Below are positions 40,322 to 51,149 of a stretch of 64,000 nucleotides of DNA, piece by piece. The stretch is from Typhlomys cinereus (lineage: Eukaryota > Chordata > Mammalia > Rodentia > Platacanthomyidae): NCBI GenBank assembly GCA_023101885.1, contig JALPQD010000412.1, forward strand, positions 249,534 to 313,533, written 5' to 3'. The notes beneath the pieces are model-generated. The model made no database searches. It was not told where the DNA came from and was given only the letters and a program-made list of their open reading frames with translations. The translations under genes were made by a program, and so were the position numbers. The stretch's first letter is position 1. Each line of letters opens with the position of its first letter.

Positions 40322-40556
40322 GGGCTGGAGAGATGGCTCAGGGGTTAAGACTCTGTGAAAGCAGAAGATCTTGAGTTCGGATCCCAGGTCCCAGGTAAAA
40401 AAACGCCAGAAGAAAATGGCAGTGGCCTGTACTTCTGGCCCTGGTGGGTGGAGCCTGGGAAATCCCAGAGGGAAGTAAGAAGGAGGTAGAAGCAATCCAG
40501 AATGATGGTTCCCGAAGCTACCCTTGGTCTTCCACAGAGACATACAGTGTCCTCTG

Positions 40557-40606
<50 letters not shown>

Positions 40607-40612
40607 TAAATA
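40322..40612 (+). repeat. (CA)n-tail SINE, left arm of inverted pair
   Basis: GGGCTGGAGAGATGGCTCAG head, nearly consensus body and 23 CA units (40558-40603). It faces an oppositely oriented copy 10-15 bp away. Confidence 0.85.
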
Positions 40613-40624
40613 TTTAAAAAAGAA

Positions 40625-40853
40625 TGTGTTCTTGTGGAGGAGACCCAAGGGTGACACCAGGAATCACCCTAGATTGCTCTACTTCCTTTTTACTTTGCTC
40701 TGGTGTTCCCCAGACTCTGCCTTCCAGGGCCTGAAGTGCAGTCTGCCACCATATCTGTCCAGCATTTTTTTTTATGTGAGATCTGGGGATCCAAACTCAG
40801 GTCCTTTTGCACGTGAGACAAAGGCTTTAGCCCTTGAGCCATCTCCACTGCCC
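40625..40853 (-). repeat. (CA)n-family SINE, right arm of inverted pair
   Basis: TGTGGAGGAGACCCAAGGGTGA to GAGCCATCTCCACTGCCC. The microsatellite tail is missing. Confidence 0.8.
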
Positions 40854-40890
40854 AATTTACCTTTTTTAAAAGTCATTTTAAAAGACCCTA

Positions 40891-41651
40891 TCATGCAACA
40901 ACATTTTACAAGTTAGTATTTAAAATAGAAGTGGAATATTTGTCCTTTTTCAAGAACAAGCAGAGTTCTGAGTTCTATCCAGGCCATCCAACGACAGGGT
41001 TGTAGACGCTACACTGGGAGTAAAATGCTTGCCTGTCAAACGTGAAGCCTTGGGTTCCACCCTCAGCGCTGCAGGAAAACAGATGCAAAAAGGAATCATC
41101 TTAGAGGCCTTTGGGGCGCAGGTCTTGGGCTCTAAGCAGATAAAAGTTTTGCTTTAGCGCTCGAGTGACTGCATGACTTCTCTGGGCTAGGAGCTGGGGG
41201 TTCAAAGAGAGTTGCTTCCTGTCTTCTTCCTCCAATAAGTGTTTAAATGAGTCAGATGGATTCATCTGGAGCCACGAATTGAAGTGGCAAGTGCTTGTGC
41301 ATGAAGGATGTGGGGATCAAAGAGGGAAAGTGATCCACGACTTGGAGAAGTTGGACCAAGTTGAACAGGGCTTATGGTGTTGGAACCATCAGGAGTGGGA
41401 GTGGTCAGGGGGCACCTGGCCATCCACTCCCGAGTTTTTCAGGCCAACCTCACCAATGGAGCACAATGCTGGCCTTGAAACTCAGGCAGCATTCTGCATG
41501 AGTGACTGAGATTAAAACAACACCCACCTATTATCTCACACACCGTATGCCAGAATTCAACCAGACGTGGTCAGATTCTCTACTTGTTCTTGAGAAAGGA
41601 CAAATATTCCACTTCTATTTTAAATATTAACTTGTAAAATGTTGTTTCATG
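40891..41651. repeat. 75-bp inverted repeat enclosing ~610 bp
   Basis: Arms 40891-40965 and 41578-41651 are reverse complements with about four mismatches (core ACATTTTACAAGTTA / TAACTTGTAAAATGT and GAAGTGGAATATTTGTCC). The interior holds an ID-like SINE (~41003-41090) and otherwise unremarkable sequence. Confidence 0.85.
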
Positions 41652-41942
41652 ACAGAAAGAATCAGGGAGGTCCTTCTGCATTCTCTAGTTTGATTCAGTG
41701 GATTTCTAAGAATATGTAAAAAGCAGGAATAAGGAGCAGAAGGGGAGGTGAGAGATCTGAAGTTCATGAAGGACTCAGAGTATAGAGATAGGAGGCTTCT
41801 GGGTTGGAAAAGAGAAGAGATAAGATGATAAACTCTGAGATGGTCTGAAAGCGAAGTCCTTCCCCAGAGTCTGGAAGGAACACAGTCCTGGTGACAGTTG
41901 TAGTGCTGACTTATGGGACCCTAGGCAGAGAATCCACCACGC

Positions 41943-42367
41943 TGTCATAGCTGGGCACAGGTGTCAACTGGATGGTTGTGGTTTGCGCTCTGGGCATATT
42001 TGTGGAGACTTAGTAGTTGAGTTGTGCCCAGAGCAAACCTGAAGGAGATTGTCTAGCTGATGGGGAAGGCCCAGCCCGTGGTGGGTGGGATTAGACCCTG
42101 GAATAAAATACAGAGAGCTGGTTGAGAGATTCAGCATCCCTGTGTACACTTGGCCGGACATGCTGGTCTGGCAAGTAAGGATCGTCCCTCTCTCAGCTAT
42201 TATGTGGAGATGGTGTGGCCAGTTCCCTTGGCCCTAGTGTTGGTGCATGCTCTCCCATCAAGCTGGACTGAGAACTGGAACCAGTAATTGTAAGAGGAAA
42301 TAAACCCCTTGTTCCCTTAAGCCATTTGATGGTTATTTATCAGCAATTATGCAGGCTGACTACAACA
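41943..42367 (+). repeat. Solo LTR, 425-bp family, full length
   Basis: TGTCATAGCTGGGCACAGG to CTGACTACAACA, 425 bp, with AAATAAACC as polyadenylation signal. Flanks CACGC and TATGC differ by two C-to-T type changes. Confidence 0.85.
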
Positions 42368-43074
42368 TATGCCTTATTGACCTGAAATACACCTGTCAAA
42401 TCTCATTTGCATGTAAAGCAATAAAGTCATAGTTAATGGTGACTAGGTATGGAATTTTCTGGTTTGTACCTTGTTAGAGGTCTGTACTTAGCCCAGGGTC
42501 CTGAGGAGCTAGGTAGTGCTGCAGCTCACTTCCTGATAGGGTCAGCCACAGCTCCTCCAGCCCTGTCCCACCTGCGGGAGGTGAATGTGGTTGGTGTTGG
42601 AGCCCCAGGGGAACCCCTTGCCCAGCTGACAAGTGTTGTCTAAGTTGACCTAACAGCTTGCCTGGAGCTATTTCTCGTGATTGCTTTAAATTCATGACCA
42701 CCACCATTAAAAGTAGGAACACATGAAAATTCAGTTTTCTGCCTTCTCTTGACAATTTGGCGACTTTTAACAACTCAGGTCAGACTGGAACTGGGGTTCC
42801 CCAAGAGAAAAGCTTAGGCCCCCATCACCAGAAGTACCTACTCAGAGAGCCCGGTCACAAGTTCACGTCTTGTTTCCCGTGGGGAGGGCTGCAGGAAAGC
42901 AGTATTTATGCGCACCCACCGGAGGCAGCCCCCTCCCCTACACTTTAACTCTCCAAACCAGCGTCTGGGGACCGTCCACCTTCTATTCTGCTGGTCCAAA
43001 GGCTAAGCACGGATCACTCTCAGGGTGAAGTGTCATGCCCTGGGCCAGGGTGGTCCCTGGTCCTCGCCGCTACC
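42368..43074. other. Intergenic, nothing recognised
   Basis: Sequence left of the orphan CpG island; 42470-42650 has raised GC but no exon signals that I trust. Confidence 0.35.
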
Positions 43075-43640
43075 TGCCGATCTGGCCCCTTGGTGCACCT
43101 CGCCCGTCCCGCCCCCGACCCGGCTGCTCGGGTTTCTCCGCCCCCGGCCGGGTGAGGCGGGGAAGGGGCCGGAGCTGGGGAGCCCGCCGCGCCGGCAGCC
43201 GCTCGTCCGCCGCCCTCCGGGCCGACCCGCCGTGGTCACGTGAAAGGCCCAGCCCAGCCCTGGCCTTCGCTGGTCCGAGGAGGACAGAGTCCGCCCCGGC
43301 GGCCCCCGACGCTCGCGCATCCCGGCCCGGCGCCCGCGTGCAGCGATGCCAGGAGTCGGCGGAGCCACGGGGCTGCACCGCCTGCGACCCGAGCCTGCCG
43401 AAGCGCAGCCGACCCCGGAGGTAAGGGGGCGACGCCGCCGCGCCCCGAAGGAGCCCCGACCGTTGCACCTCCAGTTCCAGATTGCGCTCCCGCCGCCCCG
43501 AAGCTCTGCAGGCGCCCTGCGGAGAGCGGGTTCAAGTTACTGCCGCAGCAACTTCCCTGCTCTGGGGGTTCCATTCGTTTGCTGCGCCCCTGAGGATCCG
43601 GGGCGTTGGAGCTGCGGTCCAGGGAGCGCACGGCCACTGG
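43075..43640. promoter_or_regulatory. Orphan CpG island
   Basis: Strongly GC- and CpG-rich, with many CCGCGCC and GGCCGG blocks and long stop-free frames on both strands that are a composition effect. It lies 14 kb upstream of MTLN and looks like a promoter of an unassigned plus-strand or divergent transcript. Confidence 0.6.
43346..43420 (+). CDS. Candidate first coding exon of an unassigned gene
   Basis: Inside the CpG island an ATG (GCAGCGATGCC) opens 25 codons reading MPGVGGATGLHRLRPEPAEA and onward. The frame then meets GACCCCGGAG/GTAAGG, a strong splice donor, in phase 0. I do not recognise the peptide. It could equally be the first exon of a non-coding RNA. It does not match the start of BUB1, the next gene expected from mouse synteny. 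Confidence 0.3.
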
Positions 43641-44419
43641 CTGGAGCGCAGCCTGGCGTGTTGGGGTTCTCGGGGAGCTGTCACGCCTGTGCTGCGGGGA
43701 AGGCACCCGACTCTTGGTGTTGGAAGTTACGTCCTCTCTTCCATCCCATACTGCGGGACACCCTGGTGTGGCCGAAGGTGGCGCTCCCACCCACGCCCTG
43801 GAGACCAGAAGCCCACCGAGGGTTCCAGGCAGGAAACGCAGGCAGAGAGGCAGCAGGACGCGGGCCCCAGAGAGCTGATACAGACCAGGTTCCCCAAGTC
43901 TCTCCGGACAATGTCCCTCGTCCCTGCCCCCCACTCCCGGCCCTTTTCCCTTCCCGATAGCCAGACGCCCTTGGAGAACTTGGAGCTTCCTTGCAGCTGC
44001 ACTGGGGAGGCTTCCTATGTGCTGGACACGAGATGGAGAGGGAGGCAGGGAGCCCGGGTTAGGATTCAAATCCAGTAATTATGTATATCTTCCTGCCTTG
44101 TCTTTTTCCGGAACCTCTGCTTCTCCCGCCGCAAGGTGATGATCACGTGGGCATTTTGGAGCCGTCGTGAAGAGCATGCCAGGCTCACCTAGCACATGGC
44201 CTGGCACCCAGTCAGACAGCTCTACCTCAGGCCAGTGTAGTACATTTGTGTTTGCGTGGCGAGTGTGGGAGAGGTCGAGATCCTTTAGATCCCTTCTGTT
44301 CTGGCCTCTGCTATATTACCAGACCGCCATGCTTCCAGAGTGCCCCTGTGGCCTGTTGGGTGGCCGTAAACATGCTGGTCAGTGTTGTCCGTTTCACAGG
44401 CTTTGAAATCACAGAGAAG

Positions 44420-44776
44420 ACCAACCTCCGGATACATTTGTGAGGGATTATTTAGCCTCTGGCCATGCCTACGAGAGATTATACTAGTTAGGTTAATTGG
44501 GGCTGGAAGGGCAACTCTCTAAGTTGGTGGTACCATTCCTTGGGAGGGGGGCCTGGACTGTATAAGACAGAGAAAGCTAGCTGAGCACAAGCGTTCCCAC
44601 CCTGCTCTCTGCTTCTTGGCTGCAGATACAGATGTCATCTCCCTCAAGCTCTGGGCCTTGGTGACGTCATGATGGATCCCACCCTCCAACTGTGAACCAG
44701 AATAAGCTCTTTCTCCCTTACACTGCCTTAGTCAGGATGCTTTATCACTGCAACAGGAAAAGAAACGGAGTCACCA
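44420..44776 (+). repeat. MaLR-type LTR
   Basis: GGCCTGGACTGTATAAGACAG, CTGCTTCTTGGCTGCAG, ACTGTGAACCAGAATAAGC and GCTTTATCACTGCAACAGG follow the order of ORR1/MT-like MaLR LTRs. Confidence 0.6.
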
Positions 44777-44970
44777 GGGCAGGCTTGTTGTGTCTGCGTT
44801 TAAAAGCCCTGCACAGTGCCTGTGACGTCCCAGCAGGTGGAAGGTTTCTTGGTTTCCATCTGGAATCCAAACTTATTTCTCAACATCTGTGGAAAGAAAA
44901 ATCACTTTAACCCAATTCTGTTAAATTCCTCCCTCTGTGTACTTCATATGCTTTGTCATAAAAGAGAAAA

Positions 44971-45008
44971 AATGTGTGTGTGTGTGTGTGTGTGTGTGTT
45001 GTGTGTGC

Positions 45009-45049
<41 letters not shown>
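44971..45049. repeat. (TG)n(GA)n compound microsatellite
   Basis: TG units, a short GCTA break, then about 19 GA units. Confidence 0.96.
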
Positions 45050-45051
<2 letters not shown>

Positions 45052-45437
45052 TGAAACTTCAAGAAATTCAAGAGGACTGGTAATTCTGTGAGTTTTGGCT
45101 GATTCTGGTTAGTCATTTTGCTTAATGCGTAGATCTTCTATGCCTTCAGTATCTATAGGCCTCCCCCAGGGAGGGCGGGCAGAAATGCAAAGAGCCTGGT
45201 ATCCAGTAGAAACCTGCAGTGAAACCTTTGTCTTTTGAGATAACAGTGGCTGGTTGAGTCATTAAACTAGAGACACTGTGAAAGTCAGTGGTTAGTTGGC
45301 TGGGTGAGCTTTAAGAGTTCACTTTTGGTCAAGAAACAAGAAACTCCTTAGTCAACTGAAATGCACAAATACCCCTTCTTTTCAAGTAGACTTTCAAAAA
45401 TATATTTATGAGAGAAAGAGAGAGAAAGAGAGAGAGA

Positions 45438-45868
45438 GGCCATGCATGGTTGCTGATAAATGACCATCAAACGGCTTAAGGGAACAAGGGGTTTATTTCC
45501 TCTTACAATTACTGGTTCCAGTTCTCAGTCCAGCTTGATGGGAGAGCACGCACCAACACCAGTGTCGAAGGAACTGGCCACACCATCACCACATAATGGC
45601 TGAAAGAGGGCCGATCCTTACTTGTGTCTGGCCAAGTATACACAAGGATGCCAATTTCCTCAACTAATCTTAGTATTTTATTCATCTGTTCAGGGCCTAG
45701 TCCCACCCACCATAGGCTGGGCCTTCCCTGTCAGCTAGACAATATCCTGCAGGTTTGCTCTGGGCTTAACCCAACCACTAATTCTCCACAAATGTGCTGT
45801 CATAGTTAGGCACAGTAGTCAACTTGACAGTTGAGGGTTTGAGCTCTGGGCACATTTGTAGACTGTGC
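45438..45868 (-). repeat. 425-bp family LTR with inverted 5' terminus
   Basis: Minus-oriented LTR body to CACAAATGTG (~45798). The final ~65 bp, which should read in the same direction, instead read TGTCATAGTTAGGC...GAGCTCTGGGCACATTTGT on the plus strand. Confidence 0.8.
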
Positions 45869-45869
45869 T

Positions 45870-45990
45870 CTGGCATATGGGTGGAAGCCAAAGGACAACT
45901 TTCAGAAGTCAGTTTTCTCTTTCCACCATGTGGACTTGTAGAGCTTGAACTTGTGTGCTGGGTTTTCCTGCTGTGCTATCTTGCCGGCCC
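45870..45990 (-). repeat. B2-like SINE fragment
   Basis: GGACAACTTTCAGAAGTCAG, CCACCATGTGGACTTGTAG and a head ending GCTATCTTGCCGGCCC. Confidence 0.65.
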
Positions 45991-46069
45991 TGACTATTAC
46001 TAATTTTTCTTAAGGATTCTTCTTTGTAGAGTTTCTTTTTTTTTTAATTATTTTCATTATTTATTCAAT

Positions 46070-46326
46070 TGTGCGTGTATGCGTGTGTACGCGTGTGTGT
46101 ATGTATGTGTGTGTGTGTGTGTAGACCCACAGACGAATTTGGGAACCACCATGGACACCTCCACCTCCTCCTTGTTTCCTCTGTCCCCAGGATTCACAGG
46201 CTCCGCCCTACCAGGACCAGAAACTCGGCCGCCCCTGCTTCTGCCCAGCGTCTATACGTGGGGTCTGGGATCCAAACTCAGGAGAGGCAAGGCAGAGGCT
46301 TAACCCCTGAGCCACCTCTCCAGCCC
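46070..46326 (-). repeat. (CA)n-tail SINE, variant subfamily
   Basis: CGTGTGTACGCGTGTGTGTA tail, then CAGACGAATTTGGGAACCAC and the head GAGCCACCTCTCCAGCCC. Shares the diagnostic body with 16594-16857. Confidence 0.83.
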
Positions 46327-47189
46327 CTTTGTAGAGTTTCTTCAGGTAGCTGTTAACATGGCAATCTACCTCTCCTCGTGACGTTATTGACACTTTCATC
46401 TTGGAAATTAAAATAACCTATTACTAGTGAATCTCAGCCTTGCCGAGCGTTAGAATTGGCAGGAAACCTTCAGACCTCGTGTGGTTCAGTCCTTGCCCCC
46501 AGATTCTGCTTTCACTGGCCTGGGTGTGGCTGGGATATTGGTGGGTTGAGAAGTGCAACAGGGCTGCCGGCAGGTGTCCAGTGCTGTTTTCTCCCGTAGT
46601 TCCCTGTGGTCATCTCTCGATACAGTCCGCACCTCGCTTTGAATGCTGTTCTTAAGCTGCCCGTGCGGTGCTCCAGTGTGCATCTCCTTCAAGCTCTGGG
46701 GCTCCTGGTATTCCCTTACAGCGATTCAGAGCTGTTCTCGAGGGGGAAATGCAGGAACCAGAGGAGCACAGCAGGCTGGCCAGGACTCTTGTACACAGCG
46801 GGTTCACGGGGTCCTCTAGAGCAGCAGGGCAGCATTGCTGAATCCATGCAGAGATGCCTAGGGAGCATGAGTGACATAAAGCCAGTGGGCTAGGCGGGGG
46901 TGGATCCTCGGCAGAAGGGAGTAAGGCTTGGGATCCCAGGAGGGCTTTGATTACCCTCTGCAACAGCCTAGATGTCACAGATTGTAAGAACGGTGCCGGG
47001 TCTTCCTTAGACCCAGGTCCCTCTACACATGACTTTGCAACTGCTCTCGTTGAGATTCATGTTTTTTCTTCCGCTCTTGACCTTGAACTTGGCCGTGACA
47101 CTTGCTTTGGTCAATGAGACGCAAGCAGATATTCCATCAACAGAGATGTGAAAAGTGAAAAATGCTCTTGGGGGACACATGGATTCTTT
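46327..47189. other. Intergenic, nothing recognised
   Basis: Several 60-100 codon frames on both strands, none with family or splice support. Confidence 0.35.
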
Positions 47190-47452
47190 TTATTTTTTGT
47201 GAGTCTTCACGTGTGCACGGGTGTGTAAGCACGCATGTGTATCCGGGCATGTATCTAAGAAGGTATTTGACTGTGTGTGTGCCGAGGGTGACATCAGGAA
47301 ATTATCCTGGATTGCTTCACCTCCTCATGCTTTTTCAGGTCTGGAATTACAGGTTGCTGCCATAGCCACCAGCTGGGGTCTGGGGATCTGAACTCAGGTC
47401 CTTTTGCTTGTGAGGCAGAGGCTTTAACTACTGAGCCATCTCTTCAGACCCA
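47190..47452 (-). repeat. (CA)n-family SINE, internally deleted
   Basis: TGTGTGTGTGCCGAGGGTGACATCAG, then CTGAACTCAGGTCCTTTTGC and head GAGCCATCTCTTCAGACCC; part of the body is absent. Confidence 0.7.
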
Positions 47453-48148
47453 CGTCAGTTCTTGATCCAGCATCTAGATGTCCAGGACACGTGGACAAAC
47501 TTCTCTTTGATCAGCCAGCCCCATGACCAGAGGAATCGACTAAACAGACCCAGGGCAGCACCGCCCGGCCGATCCACGAGAAAATATGAGTGTGAGAAAA
47601 CAATAAATGTTTATTCAGGTGACTAAAAATTAAAGCGAAGGAGCAAAGAAACGTTCCTGGAGTACGATTCTGCATTGCTAGACGTTATGATCGTTTTAAA
47701 ATAAAAGCCCTGAGTTCAAATTTTGGTAAAGTTTCAGCTTTGAAAAAGGTCTAAATTGGTAGCTCTCCATGGGCCAAATGAAAGACATATTTTAAGCTGC
47801 GTTTGATCAGTTGGTGACTAGTTTGCAGCTTTCTGCAGGTAGGAACCTGAGCGTCAGTACCAATGCTTGGAACCATGCACCCACTCACCCACCTGCTGGA
47901 AGGGTGACTGCCCCTGCTTTCGCCTCTCGCCCTGGGCTGCAACAGGCGGCACAGCCCTCGCTCATCTGGGCAGCCTTTTTTCATATGGCAACGCCCACTG
48001 CTGAGAGCGCTTGAGAGGGTTTCCCACAAAAGGAGATGGGAAAGCAACTTCTCCTCGGTGAGTGAGAGACTAGAAATCAACTTGTGACCCGAGGGAAACC
48101 ATGAGAAAAGGGATTCATCTAGTTTGGCCAGAGAAATGTGTCCTGAAA

Positions 48149-48277
48149 GAGAAGATGAGAGAGAGGGAGAGAGAGAGAGAGAGAGAGAGAAGAAAGTGGA
48201 GCTGTGTGTGTGTGAGAGAGAGGAGAGAGAGAGAAGAAAGAGGAGCTGCATGTGAGAGAGTGAGAGAACGAGGAGCT

Positions 48278-48328
<51 letters not shown>
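48149..48328. repeat. (GA)n(TG)n compound microsatellite
   Basis: Repeated GAGAGA blocks, three GTGTGTGTGAGAGAG / GAGCTGCATGTGAGAG-like units, then about 20 TG units. Confidence 0.93.
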
Positions 48329-48329
<1 letters not shown>

Positions 48330-48370
48330 CTCCAGAGATTCAAATAAATGCATGATGTTTGAGCTCCTCA

Positions 48371-49225
48371 TGAGATAGGTATAAGTGTGTTGCAATTTGC
48401 CTGCATGATTGCGATAAATCACCATCAAATGGCTTAAGGGAACAAGGGGTTTATTTTCTTACAATATTTCAATTACAGTTCATAGTCCAGCTTGACGGGA
48501 GAGCTCACACCAACACCAGGGCCGAGGGAACTGGCCACACCATATGTATGTAATAGCTGAGAAAGGGACGATCCTTACTTGCCAGACCAACATGTCTGGC
48601 CAAGTGAACACAAGGACACCAACTCTCTCAACCAGCTCTCTGTGATTTATCCAGGGCCTAGTCCCACCCACCATGGGCTGGGCCTTCCCCATCAGCCAGA
48701 TAATCTCCTGCAGGTTTGCTCTGGGCTCAACTCAACCACTAATTCTCTACAAATGTGCCCAGAGCTCAAACCCTCAACTGTCAAGTTGACACCTGTGTCT
48801 AACTATGACAAAGTGTCAGCCTGAAAATTAAAGGCTTGAGCTCTGGGCACATTTGTAAAGGATTCATAGTCGAGTTCAACCCTGAGAAAGACTGCAGGAG
48901 ATTGTCTCAATAAATGGGGAAGACCCAGCCCGTGGTGGGTGGGACTTTTCCCTGGGCAAATAGGCAAGATAGAGGGAGTTGGCATTCTTTGGCATACTTG
49001 CACAGACATGCTGTCTGGATAGCGAAGTTTGTCCTTCTCTCAGTAGTCCTGTAGATATGGTGTGGTCATATCCCTTGGCCACATCCCTTGGTGTTTGTAG
49101 AAGCTTTCCTGCCAAACTGGACTCATCAATGTAACCAGATAATTATAAGTTGTACAATTGTAATCAAAATCCCTCTTAAGCCATTTGGCTGTGAATTTAT
49201 TAGCAACCCACAGAGTAGCTGCTAT
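48371..49225 (+). repeat. Older plus-strand LTR of the same family, split by the nested copy
   Basis: The 5' end (48371-48387, TGAGATAGGTATAAGTG) and the rest from 48816 (TCAGCCTGAAAATTAAAGGC) join into one diverged LTR once 48388-48815 is removed. It ends near ACCCACAGAGTAGCTGCTATA. Confidence 0.75.
48388..48810 (-). repeat. Solo LTR, 425-bp family, nested, with exact target duplication
   Basis: TGTCATAGTTAGACACAGG to AAATTGCAACA on the minus strand, 423 bp. AAGTG at 48383-48387 and 48811-48815 is an exact 5-bp target duplication. Confidence 0.92.
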
Positions 49226-50190
49226 ACCCTGGAGAAGGAGAATCACTAAGTAGAGAATCACTTGAAGCTCCTGAGTGGGGATCCCACAGGGAAAGCAAGG
49301 ATTTATTTAGTTTCTTGCCAGTGTGCCAGAATGAATACGAGAGAACAGAGGGAGGCGGGGGAGACAGATAGAATGTGTGGTGTTCATAGTAGCAAAAGAA
49401 GCTTCAGGAGTAGAGAAAAAAGTCAGAATGGGGAAGAATTTTACATCTTGTGGCTTTAGTTTATTAATTATGCTAGTTTTCTTACCTATATGCAAAAGAC
49501 ATATTAAATTTCCTATTTACCATGATGTTTGTTAGCTGACTCCTAGATATCCTGAGCTAATTCATATAGAGAAGGATGTGCTGGATCTAACAGAAGGATC
49601 TTCTTTGTTTTCTGTGGAGAACTTCTGGAATCATCTTTTTCTGCTTAGTGTATTCTCTCCTGCCTCTAGGAGGATCCAGAATTTGCCTTCCTGAGAACAG
49701 AGACTTGCAAAGCTCAGGACAGGTAGAGAGAAATAAAATGCAAAAGTTGCAAACTGATTTTTAAATCTTGGGAAAATGAAATTTCATCACAGTCAGGAGA
49801 GGAGGCAGAAAAGCAAACCTGGAGAAGTCCGTTCTTGTCACTGTGGATGTCATCCGCAAATGTGAGAGAGGCAGGGGGAGAGGGGGCGGGGTTGAAGGGG
49901 AGAAGTTGGGGTTAGTGGTTTCCAACTTGACTGCATATTCTAGTCACCTTGAACTTTAAAAATCCATAGTAGGCTCCGCCTCCCTGAACCTCTGAGATAA
50001 TTGATCTGGGTGTGGCCTTAGCATTAGGGGATCTTTGAAAACCCCAGAGATGATTATCACCTGTTATGGGAATGGAGAACCCAAATAGTCACTGGTGTCT
50101 ATGATGGGCTGGGGATTCTGTGTTGATGTCTGGGGGGGTGGGGAATCTGTATTTGGACAACTGATTTTTTCTTTCTTCTTCTTCTTCTTC
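49226..50190. other. Intergenic, nothing recognised
   Basis: No gene-like feature; purine-rich near 49850-49900. Confidence 0.4.
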
Positions 50191-50204
50191 TTTTTCTTTT
50201 TTTT

Positions 50205-50785
50205 AACCTTTTATTATTATTATTATTTCCGCTCATACAAACTTAACAAGTACACCGGTCCCCTCTCTCCCTCCACCTCCTTCTCCACCCCCCACTCCCC
50301 TGCTCCCCCCTCCCCTACTCCCTCCTTCCCCATCCCCCAGTGCCTCCCCCGCCCAATCCCTGGAGCCTCCTTTAATGTACATGCCAAACTCTCCTCTGGG
50401 CCCTCCTCTCCGATGAGGTCCAAGGACCCAGGGGCATTTCCCAGAACCCTTTCCTGTGTTCCCCTTAAGCTTAGGAACACTTCTGTGACTGTCAGTCCCT
50501 AGCCTCCAAGGATCCTAGTGTCTTTAGTCCATGCTAGACTTTTGGGGTCAATAATATGTTGGACATAGCGCAGGTCATGCAAAGTCCTATTATGATTGCT
50601 TCGGCCCTAACTTGTGTGGAGTATCTTGCATATCTTGACTCCTCCCATCCTTGTGCTCTTACACTCTTACCGCCTCCTCTTCTGCAAATGTCCCTGAGCT
50701 TCAGGATGGGGAGAGATTAGGCTGGCCTAGTTCTAGGTGGTTGATATAGAGTCTCTGATGTTCTGAATTATGGTTTGTTGATTTT
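50205..50785 (-). mobile_element. L1 3' UTR, 5'-truncated copy
   Basis: Closely parallels the 3' UTR of the full-length L1 (CGCTCATACAAACTTAACAA, the C-rich polypyrimidine block, AGGTGGTTGATATAGAGTCT). It ends at TGTTGATTTTTTTTT. Confidence 0.85.
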
Positions 50786-50827
50786 TTTTTCGTTTTAACC
50801 TTTTTTTAATCAAGAACTTTTTTTTTT

Positions 50828-51092
50828 GAGTGTGCCATACATGTGTTTGGCATTTGTGTATAAAAAGGCACTTGAGTGTGTTTGCGTGTGGCAGGTCAAG
50901 GGCGACGAATCCTAGATTATTCTGTCTTCTTATTGCTTTGCTGTGGGGTTTCCCAAGCTCTGCTTTCCAGGACCAAACTTATAGGGTGCCACCATATCTA
51001 TCAGGCATTTTTACCTGGGATCTGGAATCCGAACTCAGGTCCTTTTGCTTTCGAGGCAAAGGCTTTAATAACCCCTGAGCCATCTAGCCAGG
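50828..51092 (-). repeat. (CA)n-family SINE
   Basis: GTGTGCCATACATGTGTTTGG tail region, then GTTTCCCAAGCTCTGC and head GAGCCATCTAGCCAGG. Confidence 0.72.
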
Positions 51093-51149
51093 GCCTAGCA
51101 CTGCCATCATTTCATAAAACATGACAGCGGTTCCCACGCACCGTAGTTT

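Noticed and set aside
43236..44078. Long overlapping frames (130-277 codons) on both strands at 43-44 kb
   Set aside because: High GC removes stop codons by chance; none resembles a protein. Only the short exon with a good donor was kept, at low confidence.
47751..48251. 166-codon minus-strand frame
   Set aside because: Largely a translation of GA/TG microsatellites (Ser/Leu and Thr/His runs) with no conserved part.
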